Assembly: GCF_000495855.1 (NCBI RefSeq)
Contig: NZ_AWGF01000011.1
Span: 62,001 to 126,000, forward strand
DNA: 64,000 bases
Reading direction: 5' to 3'
Source of the DNA: Asticcacaulis sp. YBE204
GTDB taxonomy: Bacteria; Pseudomonadota; Alphaproteobacteria; Caulobacterales; Caulobacteraceae
How positions within the stretch are numbered: position 1 is the stretch's first letter; each line of letters begins with the position of its first letter. Both the position numbers and the translations under genes were made by a program. Below the pieces are notes generated by a model. The model saw only the letters and a program-made list of their open reading frames with translations. It made no database searches and had not been told where the DNA came from. Shown piece after piece: positions 6,590 through 15,072 of this stretch.

Positions 6590-9439
6590 ATGTCCGCAAA
6601 GCGCCTCGTCCTGATCGACGGTTCCGGCTATATCTTCCGCGCCTATCACGGCCTGCCGCCGCTGACGCGCAAGTCCGACGGCCTGCCGGTCGGTGCGGTG
6701 TCGGGCTTTTGCAACATGCTGTATAAGCTCATAAAAGAGAACCGCGGCGACGACGCGCCGTCGCATCTGGCGGTCATTTTCGACGCCGGATCGCACACCT
6801 TCCGCAACGACCTGTACGACAAGTACAAGGCCCACCGTCCGCCGCCGCCCGAGGACCTGATCCCGCAGTTTCCCCTGATCCGTCAGGCGACCAAGGCGTT
6901 CGGCATCCACAATGTCGAACTGAGCGGCTTCGAGGCCGACGACCTGATCTGCACCTACGCGAAAATGGCCGTCGAAGAGGGTTTCGAGGTCACCATCGTC
7001 TCGTCCGATAAAGACCTGATGCAACTGGTCAACGACCACGTCTCGATGCTCGATCCGGTCAAGGGCACCCCCGTCAAACACGATCAGGTCATCGAGAAGT
7101 TCGGCGTCCCGCCGGAGCTGGTCGTCGACGCCCAGGCCCTGATCGGCGATTCGACCGACAACGTCCCCGGCGCGCCCGGCATCGGTGTCAAGACCGCCGC
7201 GCAACTGATCCTCGAATACGGCTCGCTCGACGCCCTGCTCGATCGCGCGCATGAAATCAAGCAACCCAAGCGCCGCGAGGCCCTGACCGAGTTCCGCGAG
7301 CAGATCCTGCTGTCGCGCGAACTGGTCCGCCTGCGCTGCGACGTACCGCCGCCGTGCCCGATCTCCGAATTTGCCCTGAAAGACCCCGATGCCGCCGAGC
7401 TTGGGGCGTTTCTGGCCGAGATGGAGTTCACCTCGCTGGCCCGCCGCGTCGGCGGCAGTCTGACCACGTTAGAGGCCGCGCAAACCCGCGCCACCGAATT
7501 CCCGCTGGCTCCGGTGTCGAAACCCCTCTTCGGCACGACCGGCCAGACCGCGATCCCCAAGGCCGCGACGTCCGAGGCCTATCGCGACCCGATCGATGTC
7601 GACTCGTACCCCTGCGTGCAGGACATCGAGACCCTGCGCGCCTATATCGCGCAATGCAAAGCCTGCGGGCGGTTTGCGGTCGATACCGAAACCGACGCCC
7701 TGTCGGCGACCGCGTCGGGCCTGGTCGGCTTTTCCCTCAGCCACGGCGTCGGTTCGGCCATCTATGTGCCGGTGGCGCACGAGCCCGACGAGGGCGGTCT
7801 GGCCCTGTCCGGCGACGAACTGACGCAGATTCCGCTGATCGACGCCCTGGCCGAACTAAAGCCCCTGCTTGAAGACCCGGCGGTGCTGAAGATCGGGCAG
7901 AACCTCAAATACGACCTGTCGGTGTTCGCGCGTTATGGCATCCGCGTCGCGCCCTATGACGACACCATGCTGATCTCCTACGTGCTCGACGCCGGCCTGC
8001 ACGGACACGGCATGGACGAATTGTCGGAGCTGCACATCGGGCACAAGCCGATCACCTTCAAGGAGGTCGCCGGTTCCGGCAAATCGGCGAAATCGTTCAA
8101 GCACGTCGGCCTGAAAGAGGCCACGCGCTACGCCGCCGAAGACGCCGACATCACCTTCCGCCTGTGGTGCATCCTCAAACCGCGTCTGGTGCACGAGCGT
8201 CTGCTTACCGTCTATGAGACGCTGGAGCGCGACATGCCGACCGTCCTGTCAGACATGGAACTGGAAGGCGTCCGCGTCGACCCGCAGGTCCTGCGCCGGC
8301 TGTCGCAGGATTTCGGCGTCCGTATGGGGGATATCGAGGCCGAGGCGCATAAGCTGGTCGGACGTCCGTTCAACCTCAATTCGCCGCAGCAACTGGGGGC
8401 TATCTTCTTCGACGAAATGGCCCTACCCGGCGGCAAGAAGACCGCTTCGGGCCAGTGGGCGACCGACGTCAAGGTGCTGGAAGACCTCGCGGAAAAGGGC
8501 CAGCCGCTGGCGCGACTGCTGCTCGATTACCGTCAGATGGCCAAACTGAAAGGCACCTATACGGACGCGCTTGTGGAATATGCCGATCCGAAAACGCAAC
8601 GTATCCACACGAGCTACCAACTGGCCGCGACGACGACGGGCCGCCTGTCGTCGAACGAGCCGAACCTGCAAAACATCCCCATCCGCACGATGGAAGGCCG
8701 CAAGATCCGCACCGCCTTCATCGCGAAGGACGGCCACAAGCTGATCTCGGCGGACTATTCGCAGATCGAACTGCGTCTGCTGGCCCATATCGGCGACATC
8801 GCGCAGCTCAAGAAGGCCTTTACCGACGGGCTCGACATCCACGCCATGACAGCGTCGGAAATGTTCGACGTGCCAATCGAGGGCATGCCGTCCGAGGTCC
8901 GCCGCCGCGCCAAGGCCATCAATTTCGGCATCATCTACGGTATCTCGGCCTTCGGTCTGGGCAACCAGTTGGGCATCGATAACGGCGAGGCCGGGCGCTA
9001 TATCAAGACCTATTTCGAGCGCTTTCCCGGCATCAAGGCCTATATGGACGCCGCCCGCGATCAGGTGAAATCGAAGGGCTATGTCGAGACGATCTTCGGC
9101 CGCCGCATCAATATCCCCGACATCAGCGCCAAGTCGGCGGCCCAGCGCGCCTTCGCCGAACGCGCCGCGATCAATGCGCCAATCCAAGGGACCGCCGCCG
9201 ACATCATCCGCCGCGCCATGATCCGCATGCCGGGGGCCTTGGAAGCAGCGAACCTGAGCACGAAGATGCTGCTTCAGGTCCACGACGAACTGATCTTCGA
9301 GGCCCCCGACGACGAGGTGGAAAAAGCGAAAGCGGTGATCATCGGGGTGATGAAAAACGCAGCGCTGCCGGCCATCGACATTTCGGTGCCGCTCGACGTC
9401 GAAGCCAAGGCCGCGCTGAACTGGGACGAGGCGCACTGA
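6590..9439 (+). CDS. polA: DNA polymerase I
   Basis: This is a full-length Pol I of 949 residues with all three activities. The 5'-3' flap nuclease occupies about residues 1-290 (LIDGSGYIFRAYHGLPP, FEADDLICTYA, SSDKDLMQLV, GDSTDNVPG). The 3'-5' proofreading domain is intact: DTET near 364, IGQNLKYD (Exo II) and YAAEDADIT (Exo III). The polymerase has motif A DYSQIELRLLAHI with D722, motif B RRRAKAINFGIIYG and motif C VHDE with H898 and D899. It fills Okazaki-fragment gaps and repair patches. The ribosome-binding site is weak. The brnT operator begins 6 bp after the stop codon. Confidence 0.97.
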   Translation: MSAKRLVLIDGSGYIFRAYHGLPPLTRKSDGLPVGAVSGFCNMLYKLIKENRGDDAPSHLAVIFDAGSHTFRNDLYDKYKAHRPPPPEDLIPQFPLIRQATKAFGIHNVELSGFEADDLICTYAKMAVEEGFEVTIVSSDKDLMQLVNDHVSMLDPVKGTPVKHDQVIEKFGVPPELVVDAQALIGDSTDNVPGAPGIGVKTAAQLILEYGSLDALLDRAHEIKQPKRREALTEFREQILLSRELVRLRCDVPPPCPISEFALKDPDAAELGAFLAEMEFTSLARRVGGSLTTLEAAQTRATEFPLAPVSKPLFGTTGQTAIPKAATSEAYRDPIDVDSYPCVQDIETLRAYIAQCKACGRFAVDTETDALSATASGLVGFSLSHGVGSAIYVPVAHEPDEGGLALSGDELTQIPLIDALAELKPLLEDPAVLKIGQNLKYDLSVFARYGIRVAPYDDTMLISYVLDAGLHGHGMDELSELHIGHKPITFKEVAGSGKSAKSFKHVGLKEATRYAAEDADITFRLWCILKPRLVHERLLTVYETLERDMPTVLSDMELEGVRVDPQVLRRLSQDFGVRMGDIEAEAHKLVGRPFNLNSPQQLGAIFFDEMALPGGKKTASGQWATDVKVLEDLAEKGQPLARLLLDYRQMAKLKGTYTDALVEYADPKTQRIHTSYQLAATTTGRLSSNEPNLQNIPIRTMEGRKIRTAFIAKDGHKLISADYSQIELRLLAHIGDIAQLKKAFTDGLDIHAMTASEMFDVPIEGMPSEVRRRAKAINFGIIYGISAFGLGNQLGIDNGEAGRYIKTYFERFPGIKAYMDAARDQVKSKGYVETIFGRRINIPDISAKSAAQRAFAERAAINAPIQGTAADIIRRAMIRMPGALEAANLSTKMLLQVHDELIFEAPDDEVEKAKAVIIGVMKNAALPAIDISVPLDVEAKAALNWDEAH

Positions 9440-9444
9440 CCTTG

Positions 9445-9470
9445 CGTAATTACGAAATTGTAGTTACAAT
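9445..9470 (+). promoter_or_regulatory. Candidate brnTA operator: two adjacent palindromes
   Basis: CGTAATTACG at 9445-9454 is a perfect palindrome. ATTGTAGTTACAAT at 9457-9470 is an inverted repeat with a 2-bp centre. Together they fill the gap between polA and the ATG of brnT. BrnA-family antitoxins are known to repress their own promoter, so this is the likely binding site. No Shine-Dalgarno lies before brnT. Confidence 0.55.
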
Positions 9471-9794
9471 ATGACCAAGCTACGCTTTGAATGGAATGAC
9501 ACCAAGGCTCAGTCCAACCTGCGCAAACACGGGGTTAGTTTTGCTACGGCGGCCCGGATTTTTCTCGATCCGGACATTCTGACGAAACTCGACCGCATCG
9601 TGGATTACGAAGAGCGATGGCAAACTCTTGGCCGAGTTGACGACCATCTTATGTTGCTCGTGGCGCATACCACTTGGGAAGAAGACGATCATGGCGAATT
9701 TATCGAAGTCATCCGCATCATATCTGCCCGACCTGCCGAAAAGCATGAACGGCGGGAATACGACATCGCAAGAGTCCAAAATCGTCAGATATGA
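9471..9794 (+). CDS. brnT: BrnT family type II toxin
   Basis: The protein starts with FEWNDTKAQSNLRKHGVSFATAARIF, the hallmark of BrnT ribonuclease toxins, a RelE-like fold that cuts RNA. The conserved RIISARPAEKHERREY near the C-terminus contains the family's Arg-x-x-x-x-Arg region. At 107 residues it is slightly long for the family. Its 3' end overlaps the start of brnA, so the two are translationally linked. It acts in the cytoplasm and is held inactive by BrnA. The ATG directly follows the operator with no ribosome-binding site. Confidence 0.92.
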   Translation: MTKLRFEWNDTKAQSNLRKHGVSFATAARIFLDPDILTKLDRIVDYEERWQTLGRVDDHLMLLVAHTTWEEDDHGEFIEVIRIISARPAEKHERREYDIARVQNRQI

Positions 9795-10086
9795 GCTGGA
9801 TCTTGAAAATCCACCGCCCCTAACCGACGAGCAGAAAGCCGAACTTAAGGCCTTGGCCGAACGACCGGACAGCACAATAGACTACAGCGATATCCCGCCC
9901 CTGACCGACGACTTTTTCAAAAACGCCGTGCGGGGCCGGTTTTATAAGCCCGTCAAACAACAGGCGACCGTGCGCCTCGATGCCGATGTGCTCGACTGGC
10001 TCAAATCGTCCGGCAAGGGGTATCAGACGCGCCTGAACGCCATCCTGCGCAAGGAAATGCTGGCCGATCTCAAGCGGCGGGCCTGA
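9745..10086 (+). CDS. brnA: BrnA family antitoxin
   Basis: The C-terminal half is a typical BrnA. It has PPLTDEQKAELKALAERPDSTIDYSDIPPLTD, then the ribbon-helix-helix KQQATVRLDADVLDWLKSSGKGYQTRLNAILRKEM. It neutralises BrnT and probably represses the operon. Two starts are possible. ATG 9745 gives 113 residues and a 50-nt overlap with brnT, close to the family length. ATG 9691 has a better ribosome-binding site (GGAAGAAG) but a 104-nt overlap. I used 9745; the choice is open. Confidence 0.88.
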   Translation: MNGGNTTSQESKIVRYELDLENPPPLTDEQKAELKALAERPDSTIDYSDIPPLTDDFFKNAVRGRFYKPVKQQATVRLDADVLDWLKSSGKGYQTRLNAILRKEMLADLKRRA

Positions 10087-10088
10087 CC

Positions 10089-10526
10089 ATGGAAACCGCG
10101 CACATCCACCGCCACGACAGTGAATTTCTCCGCCTCATTCTGGTCGTTTGCCCGACGTGTGGCGGCAAGGCGCAGTTGACGAAGCTCGACGGCGTAACGG
10201 CCCGGCGGCTGGTCTGTACGGTGTGCGGGCATAACCGCGACATAGAGCCCCGCAACGGCTATTCCATAACCTATCCGCCGACCGACAATATCTGCAACGG
10301 ACTCTCGCTCTGGCTGGAAGCCGAAACGCGGCATGGCCGATTATACGCTTTCAATGAAGAGCACCTCGATCATATCGCCGCCTATGTCGCCTCGAACCTG
10401 CGTGAGATGGCACCGACACGCGGCCTGCGCAATGCCTCCGTCACCTCGCGCTTGCCTCTGTGGGTCAAGCAGGCCAAGAACCGTACCGAAGTCCTCAAAC
10501 TTATCGACAAACTGAGATCAAAATGA
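10089..10526 (+). CDS. Zinc-ribbon protein of unknown function
   Basis: I do not recognise a named family. Two CxxC pairs, C21/C24 (CPTCGG) and C43/C46 (CTVCG), form a rubredoxin-like or TFIIB-type zinc ribbon in the first 50 residues. The remainder has ITYPPTDNICNGLSLWLEAETRHGRLYAFNEEHLDHIAAYV, a layout common in small conserved proteins whose zinc ribbon precedes an uncharacterised helical domain. It starts 2 bp after brnA and ends overlapping the next gene by ATGA, so it may be co-transcribed with both. Confidence 0.7.
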   Translation: METAHIHRHDSEFLRLILVVCPTCGGKAQLTKLDGVTARRLVCTVCGHNRDIEPRNGYSITYPPTDNICNGLSLWLEAETRHGRLYAFNEEHLDHIAAYVASNLREMAPTRGLRNASVTSRLPLWVKQAKNRTEVLKLIDKLRSK

Positions 10527-10924
10527 CCGTCGTCAAACGCCTCGACCACTTCAATATCCAGACCCACGACATGGCGGGCACGATCGCCTTCTATGCCGAG
10601 TTGCTCAATCTCGACGCCCGCACCGCGCCGGAGCGCGATCCCGAAGACCGCATGTGGCTCTACGATTCCGGCGACCGGGCCGTAATCCACCTCAACCGTT
10701 TTGGCACCGACAACACTATCCCGCGCGAGGTCGTACCGGGCAATCCGACTGGGGCTATTCACCATATCGCTTTCGAATGCGACGGCCACGACGAGACCAT
10801 CGCCAAGATCGAGGCCAAGGGGCTCCACTACGCCACCAACGTCGTGGCGCGCATCGGTCTGCGTCAGGTCTTCGTCGCCGATCCGAACAACGTCCTGCTC
10901 GAACTCAATTTTCGCGGGAATTAA
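10523..10924 (+). CDS. VOC-family (glyoxalase-like) protein
   Basis: This 133-residue single-domain protein of the vicinal oxygen chelate fold has two beta-alpha-beta-beta-beta halves. The first begins RLDHFNIQTHDMAGTIAFYAELLNL and the second AIHHIAFECDGHDETIAKIEAKG. Likely metal ligands are H9, H80-region histidines and the glutamate in NNVLLELNF. Members include lactoylglutathione lyase and extradiol dioxygenases; this one cannot be assigned to a reaction. It overlaps the previous gene as ATGA. Confidence 0.82.
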   Translation: MTVVKRLDHFNIQTHDMAGTIAFYAELLNLDARTAPERDPEDRMWLYDSGDRAVIHLNRFGTDNTIPREVVPGNPTGAIHHIAFECDGHDETIAKIEAKGLHYATNVVARIGLRQVFVADPNNVLLELNFRGN

Positions 10925-11066
10925 CAGACACAGGAGTCCGGACCGTTCAGTAACGGCGATATAGTACCGTATATTTCCAGTACGAAACACATCTTATTGT
11001 TTTTTATAAAGAAACCATAAGATGATTAACGGCTGATTTACCGTATCGTGAGAGCAATGATACAAC

Positions 11067-11090
11067 ACGGTTCCTTTAACCCGGAACCGT
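11067..11090 (+). other. Perfect hairpin in the leader of the first chemoreceptor gene
   Basis: ACGGTTCC and GGAACCGT form an 8-bp stem with an 8-nt loop, followed by CCTCCCCTTCC rather than a T-run. A second inverted pair, GTATC and GATAC, lies at 11043-11063. The hairpin may affect message stability or translation of the gene starting at 11125. Confidence 0.45.
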
Positions 11091-11124
11091 CCTCCCCTTC
11101 CCCGTGTTGTTCCAGAGCCTCACC

Positions 11125-12807
11125 ATGTTCCGTCACGTCACCCTACGCACCCGCATCATCACCGCCTTCGCGCTGATCCTCCTGAGCACGGTCGGCCTCG
11201 GCCTGTTTAGCGCCAACCGCCTCGGCGCGGTGAACAAGGCCGTCGACGACCTCGGTTCCAACTGGCTGCCGACCGCCAATGTACTGGGCGACATGTCGCA
11301 GAATTTCGAGCTGATGCGCCTGCGTCAGTTGCAACTCCTGAGCAGCGACGAAGCGGGCCGCAGCGAGATCGTCACCAATATCGCCAAGGCGTCGGACGCG
11401 CTGGAAAAGACCCTGGCCGACTACAAGCCGATGATTTCGACGCCGGAAGAACAGGCCCTGGCCGACAAGATCTACGCCGACATGAACGGCTACCGCACCA
11501 ACAGCCAGACCTATCTCGATCAGGTCCACAGCGGCGATATCGCCGGGGCGACGACCTTCTTCATGACCGACATGCAGGATCAGGCCCGCACCCTGCGCGA
11601 AGCCATCCGCGCCGACCGCGCCTATCAGCTCAAGGAAGGCAATGCCGCTGCCGAAGCCGGGATCGCACTCGGCAAACAGGCTACGACCCTGATCTTCGTG
11701 GCGCTCGGCCTGACCGCTCTGTTCACCATCGTCGTCGGCTTCCTGATGATCCGCAGCGTCTCGGTACCGGTCTCGGTCATGGGCGGCGTGATGCGCAAAC
11801 TGGCCGACGGTCAGACCGACGTAAAGGTGCCGAACCTCGGCGACCGTAACGAAATCGGCGAAATGGCCGCGACCGTCGAGGTCTTCCGCGACGGCCTGAT
11901 CCGCAACGCCGCTCTGGAAGCCGAGGCGATCAAGGCACGTCAGGACTCCGAATATCAGCGCAAGCAGGCCATGTCGGAACTGGCGACGCAGTTCGAAGGC
12001 GCCATCGGCGGCATCGTCGATATGGTGTCCTCCGCCGCCACCGAAATGCAGGCCACGGCGCAACAATTGACCATGTCGGCGCAGGAATCGGCGGCTCAGG
12101 CAACCTCGGTCTCCGCCGCTGCCGAAGAGGCCGGGACCAATGTGACCTCGGTCGCCGGCTCGGCCGAAGAATTGGGCGCTTCGGTCGCCGAGATTAGCCG
12201 TCAGGTCGATCACTCGCTGGTCAAGGCCCGCGAAGCCGTCCGCGAAGCCGACGCCACCACCGTCATCGTCCACGAACTGTCGGAAGCCGCGGGCAAGATC
12301 ACCGGCATCGTCGACATGATTTCCGGCATCGCCTCTCAGACCAACCTGCTGGCGCTCAACGCCACCATCGAATCGGCGCGCGCGGGTGAAGCCGGTAAGG
12401 GCTTTGCGGTGGTCGCCGCCGAGGTCAAGACTCTGGCCACCCAGACGGGCCGCGCCACCACCGAAATCAACCAGCAGATCGCCGCCATCCAGAGCACGAC
12501 CGACCGCGCCGTCAAGGCCATCGAGAGCATCGCCGGGCTGATCCGCGTGGTCAACGACTCCTCGACCACCATCGCCGCCGCTGTCGAACAACAGGGCGCG
12601 GCGACCGGTGAAATCGTTCAGGCCGTCAATCAGGCCTCGATGGGCACGACTGAGGTGACCATGAACATCACCGGCGTCGCCCGCATGGCCGAAGAAACCG
12701 GCATGGGCGCCACTCAGGTGCTCAACGCCTCGTCCGAACTGGCCCAGCAAGCGGAATATCTTCGCGCGCAGGTCAACGGCTTCCTGGCGCAGGTCCGCGC
12801 GGCGTAA
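11125..12807 (+). CDS. Methyl-accepting chemotaxis protein
   Basis: This is a transmembrane chemoreceptor of 560 residues. A first membrane helix lies near residues 12-32, a four-helix-bundle sensor near 35-185, a second membrane helix near 190-213 ([21 protein letters not shown]), a HAMP domain to about 265, and the signalling domain to the end. The hairpin tip has [37 protein letters not shown], which binds CheA and CheW. An in-frame GTG at 11104 is possible, but the ATG begins the membrane helix context better. The ligand is unknown. The next receptor is a close paralogue. Confidence 0.93.
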   Translation: MFRHVTLRTRIITAFALILLSTVGLGLFSANRLGAVNKAVDDLGSNWLPTANVLGDMSQNFELMRLRQLQLLSSDEAGRSEIVTNIAKASDALEKTLADYKPMISTPEEQALADKIYADMNGYRTNSQTYLDQVHSGDIAGATTFFMTDMQDQARTLREAIRADRAYQLKEGNAAAEAGIALGKQATTLIFVALGLTALFTIVVGFLMIRSVSVPVSVMGGVMRKLADGQTDVKVPNLGDRNEIGEMAATVEVFRDGLIRNAALEAEAIKARQDSEYQRKQAMSELATQFEGAIGGIVDMVSSAATEMQATAQQLTMSAQESAAQATSVSAAAEEAGTNVTSVAGSAEELGASVAEISRQVDHSLVKAREAVREADATTVIVHELSEAAGKITGIVDMISGIASQTNLLALNATIESARAGEAGKGFAVVAAEVKTLATQTGRATTEINQQIAAIQSTTDRAVKAIESIAGLIRVVNDSSTTIAAAVEQQGAATGEIVQAVNQASMGTTEVTMNITGVARMAEETGMGATQVLNASSELAQQAEYLRAQVNGFLAQVRAA

Positions 12808-12830
12808 GGTTTACAGGTGGGTTAAAAGCA

Positions 12831-12869
12831 AAGGCCTCTTCCGGCGACGGGGGAGGCCTTTGCTTTCTT
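12831..12869 (+). terminator. Terminator after the first chemoreceptor gene
   Basis: AAGGCCTC at 12831-12838 pairs with GAGGCCTT at 12853-12860, followed by TGCTTTCTT. The loop is long and GC-rich. Confidence 0.65.
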
Positions 12870-13042
12870 ATACCTCCCCAGTTTACTGGGGAGGGGGACC
12901 GCACGAGCCTGCTGAAAGCAGGTGAGATGTGGTGGTGGGGGTTCTTACTTTCTTACGCCAGAAGTCGTTGAACCTCCGCAAGACACCCACCACCACGCCT
13001 TTCAGGCGCGGTCCCCCTCCCCGGCATAGCCAGGGAGGAATA
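12870..13042. repeat. Dispersed intergenic palindrome, family A, complete
   Basis: It starts ATACCTCCCC with a GTTTACTGGGGAGG hairpin, then GGGGACCGCACGAG, GGTGGTGGGGG, a spacer containing GTTGAACCTCCGCAAGA, and the mirror CCACCACCACGCC, ending GGGAGGAAT. The spacer and right half are nearly identical to the copy at 19497. With the hairpin at 13084 and the AT-rich promoter stretch at 13140-13300, it fills the 493-bp gap between the two chemoreceptor genes. Confidence 0.85.
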
Positions 13043-13083
13043 AAGAAAAGCATCAATTCTGGTTAAATATTTTTACGCACATC

Positions 13084-13131
13084 AAAAGCGCCGGACCGCT
13101 CCATGTCGAGAGCACGGTCCGGCGCTTTTGT
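13084..13131. terminator. Long perfect hairpin between the chemoreceptor genes
   Basis: AAAAGCGCCGGACCG and CGGTCCGGCGCTTTT form a perfect 15-bp stem with a 16-nt loop, flanked by A-runs on one side and T-runs on the other. It could end transcription in either direction. Confidence 0.65.
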
Positions 13132-13300
13132 CTTGTGCATCATCGGCTTAACCGCACAACCTGATTATTTGACGAATTTGTCAAAATTATTTCTTTAAAT
13201 TCAACAAGATATATTACAGTTACGCAAAAGGCGAATTAACGCGGCGTTTAGCTTGCCGGGGTTAGGACAACGACATCTTTTTACATATGAAACGAATGTC

Positions 13301-14983
13301 ATGACCCGCAACCTGTCTATTCGTGCGCGTATCCTGTGGGCGTTTTCGCTCATTATCCTCAGCACCGTCGCGCTCGGCCTGTTCGCCGTCGAGCGGCTGG
13401 ACAGCATGAACCGCGCCACCTCGGTCGTCGCGACCAAGTGGCTGCCGACCGCCAATGTGCTGGGCGACCTGACCCACGACTTCGAAGTCTTCCGCTCGCG
13501 TCAGGGCCAGACCCTGCTGCTGAACGGCGAGGACCGCACCAAATATCTCGCCAAGCAGCAGGAGTCGCTCGACAAGATCGACAAAGCCCTCGCCGCCTAC
13601 GAACCGCTGATCTCGGACGGGCACGAGCGCGAACTGGCCGATGCGGTGAAAACCAGCGTCGCCGCCTATCGCGAGGCGCATCCGAAATATAAGGACCTTC
13701 TGGCGTCGGGCGATTGGGACGCCACGGTCGACTACTACATCAAGGGCCTGCGCGAGCCGACCGACGCCGCCCGCGCCGCCATCAAGGCCGACCGCACCTA
13801 TCAGGTCGAGGAAGGCAACCGCGTCGCCGCCGAAGCCGTGGCGCTGGGCAACGATACGCGCGGAACCCTCATCGCCGCCCTGATCGTCGCGGGCCTCGTC
13901 TATGCCGCCATCGGCTATGCGGTGGTGCGCGGCATTTCGCGCCCGGTGCGCAACATGTCCGACGCCATGCTGAGCCTCGCCAAGGGGCAGACCGACATCG
14001 TTATCCCGCATGTGGGCGAGCGCAGCGAGATCGGCCGCATGGCCGGGGCGCTGGAGACCTTCCGCGCCAGCCTGCTGCGCACGCAGGTGCTGGAGGCCGA
14101 AGCCGAGGGGCTCAAGCTGAAGGCCGAGCAGCAGCGTCAGCAGGTCTTGCAGGACCTCGCGCTCGATATGGAACGCAGCATCGGCGAAGTCGCCGGCGGC
14201 GTCTCGGCGGCGGCAACCCAGATGCAGGCCACGGCCCAGCAACTCAGCGACGGCGCGCATCAGGCGTCCGGTCAGGCCCTGTCGGTATCGGCGGCGGCGG
14301 AACAGGCCGGGGCCAATGTCACCTCGGTCGCGGCGTCGGCGGAGGAACTCAGCGCCTCGATCGGCGAGATCAGCCGTCAGCTCGACCTGTCGCTCGACAT
14401 GGCGCGCACGGCGGTCGGCGAGGCCGAAACCACGGCGGCCATCGTCTATAAACTGTCGGGGGCGGCGGAACGCATCGACGGCATAGTCGAGCTGATCGCC
14501 GGGATCGCGTCGCAAACCAACCTGCTGGCGCTCAACGCCACCATCGAAGCGGCGCGCGCCGGTGAGGCGGGCAAGGGCTTTGCGGTGGTGGCCACCGAAG
14601 TTAAGTCGCTGGCCACCCAGACGGCGAAGGCCACCAGCGAGATCAATCAGCAGATCGCCGGAATTCAGGACACCACGCGTCAGGCGGTAGCGGCCATCGA
14701 AGGCATCGGCGGCACGATCCGCGCCATCAACGACGCGGCGGCGGGGATCGCTTCGGCGGTTCAGCAGCAGGGCATGGCGACGCAGGAAATCGTCACGGCG
14801 GTCACTCAGGCCTCGGCAGGCACGGCGGACGTCACAGCGCACGTGTCGGGCGTAGCGCGCATGGCCGAAGACACCGGCATCGGCGCCGGTCAGGTGCTCA
14901 GTGCGTCGTCGGAACTGGCCCAGCAGGCGGAATATCTGCGCACGCAGGTCAATGGCTTCCTGGCGCAGGTCCGCGCGGCGTAA
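13301..14983 (+). CDS. Methyl-accepting chemotaxis protein, tandem paralogue
   Basis: This second chemoreceptor is again 560 residues with the same architecture: a membrane helix near 9-29, a four-helix-bundle sensor, a second helix near 188-208 ([22 protein letters not shown]), HAMP and a signalling domain. The signalling tip [37 protein letters not shown] and the last 30 residues are nearly identical to the upstream receptor, whereas the sensor regions differ clearly. This pattern fits duplication followed by sensor divergence or gene conversion of the signalling half. ATG 13301 is preferred over upstream in-frame codons because the family N-terminus starts [12 protein letters not shown]. 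Confidence 0.93.
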   Translation: MTRNLSIRARILWAFSLIILSTVALGLFAVERLDSMNRATSVVATKWLPTANVLGDLTHDFEVFRSRQGQTLLLNGEDRTKYLAKQQESLDKIDKALAAYEPLISDGHERELADAVKTSVAAYREAHPKYKDLLASGDWDATVDYYIKGLREPTDAARAAIKADRTYQVEEGNRVAAEAVALGNDTRGTLIAALIVAGLVYAAIGYAVVRGISRPVRNMSDAMLSLAKGQTDIVIPHVGERSEIGRMAGALETFRASLLRTQVLEAEAEGLKLKAEQQRQQVLQDLALDMERSIGEVAGGVSAAATQMQATAQQLSDGAHQASGQALSVSAAAEQAGANVTSVAASAEELSASIGEISRQLDLSLDMARTAVGEAETTAAIVYKLSGAAERIDGIVELIAGIASQTNLLALNATIEAARAGEAGKGFAVVATEVKSLATQTAKATSEINQQIAGIQDTTRQAVAAIEGIGGTIRAINDAAAGIASAVQQQGMATQEIVTAVTQASAGTADVTAHVSGVARMAEDTGIGAGQVLSASSELAQQAEYLRTQVNGFLAQVRAA

Positions 14984-15005
14984 GGTTTGGGGCGCGGGTT
15001 GAAAC

Positions 15006-15043
15006 AGAGGCCTTCGCTGGTGATGGCGGAGGCCTTTGTTTTC
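15006..15043 (+). terminator. Terminator after the second chemoreceptor gene
   Basis: GAGGCC and GGCCTTTGTTTT enclose a CGC/GCG inner pairing. It resembles the terminator of the first chemoreceptor gene, which supports duplication of the whole unit. Confidence 0.6.
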
Positions 15044-15069
15044 ATACTTCCCCGTTTACAGGGAAGTAT
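15044..15069. repeat. Minimal family A hairpin
   Basis: ATACTTCCC, loop CGTTTACA and GGGAAGTAT form a perfect 9-bp stem. It carries only the outer arm of family A elements and lies 3 bp before the stop codon of the minus-strand gene. Confidence 0.65.
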
Positions 15070-15072
15070 GTT

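Noticed and set aside
11143-12750. Long minus-strand open frame of 535 codons opposite the first chemoreceptor
   Set aside because: It mirrors the GC-rich codon pattern of the real gene, has Gly/Asp/Arg-rich low-complexity composition and matches no family.
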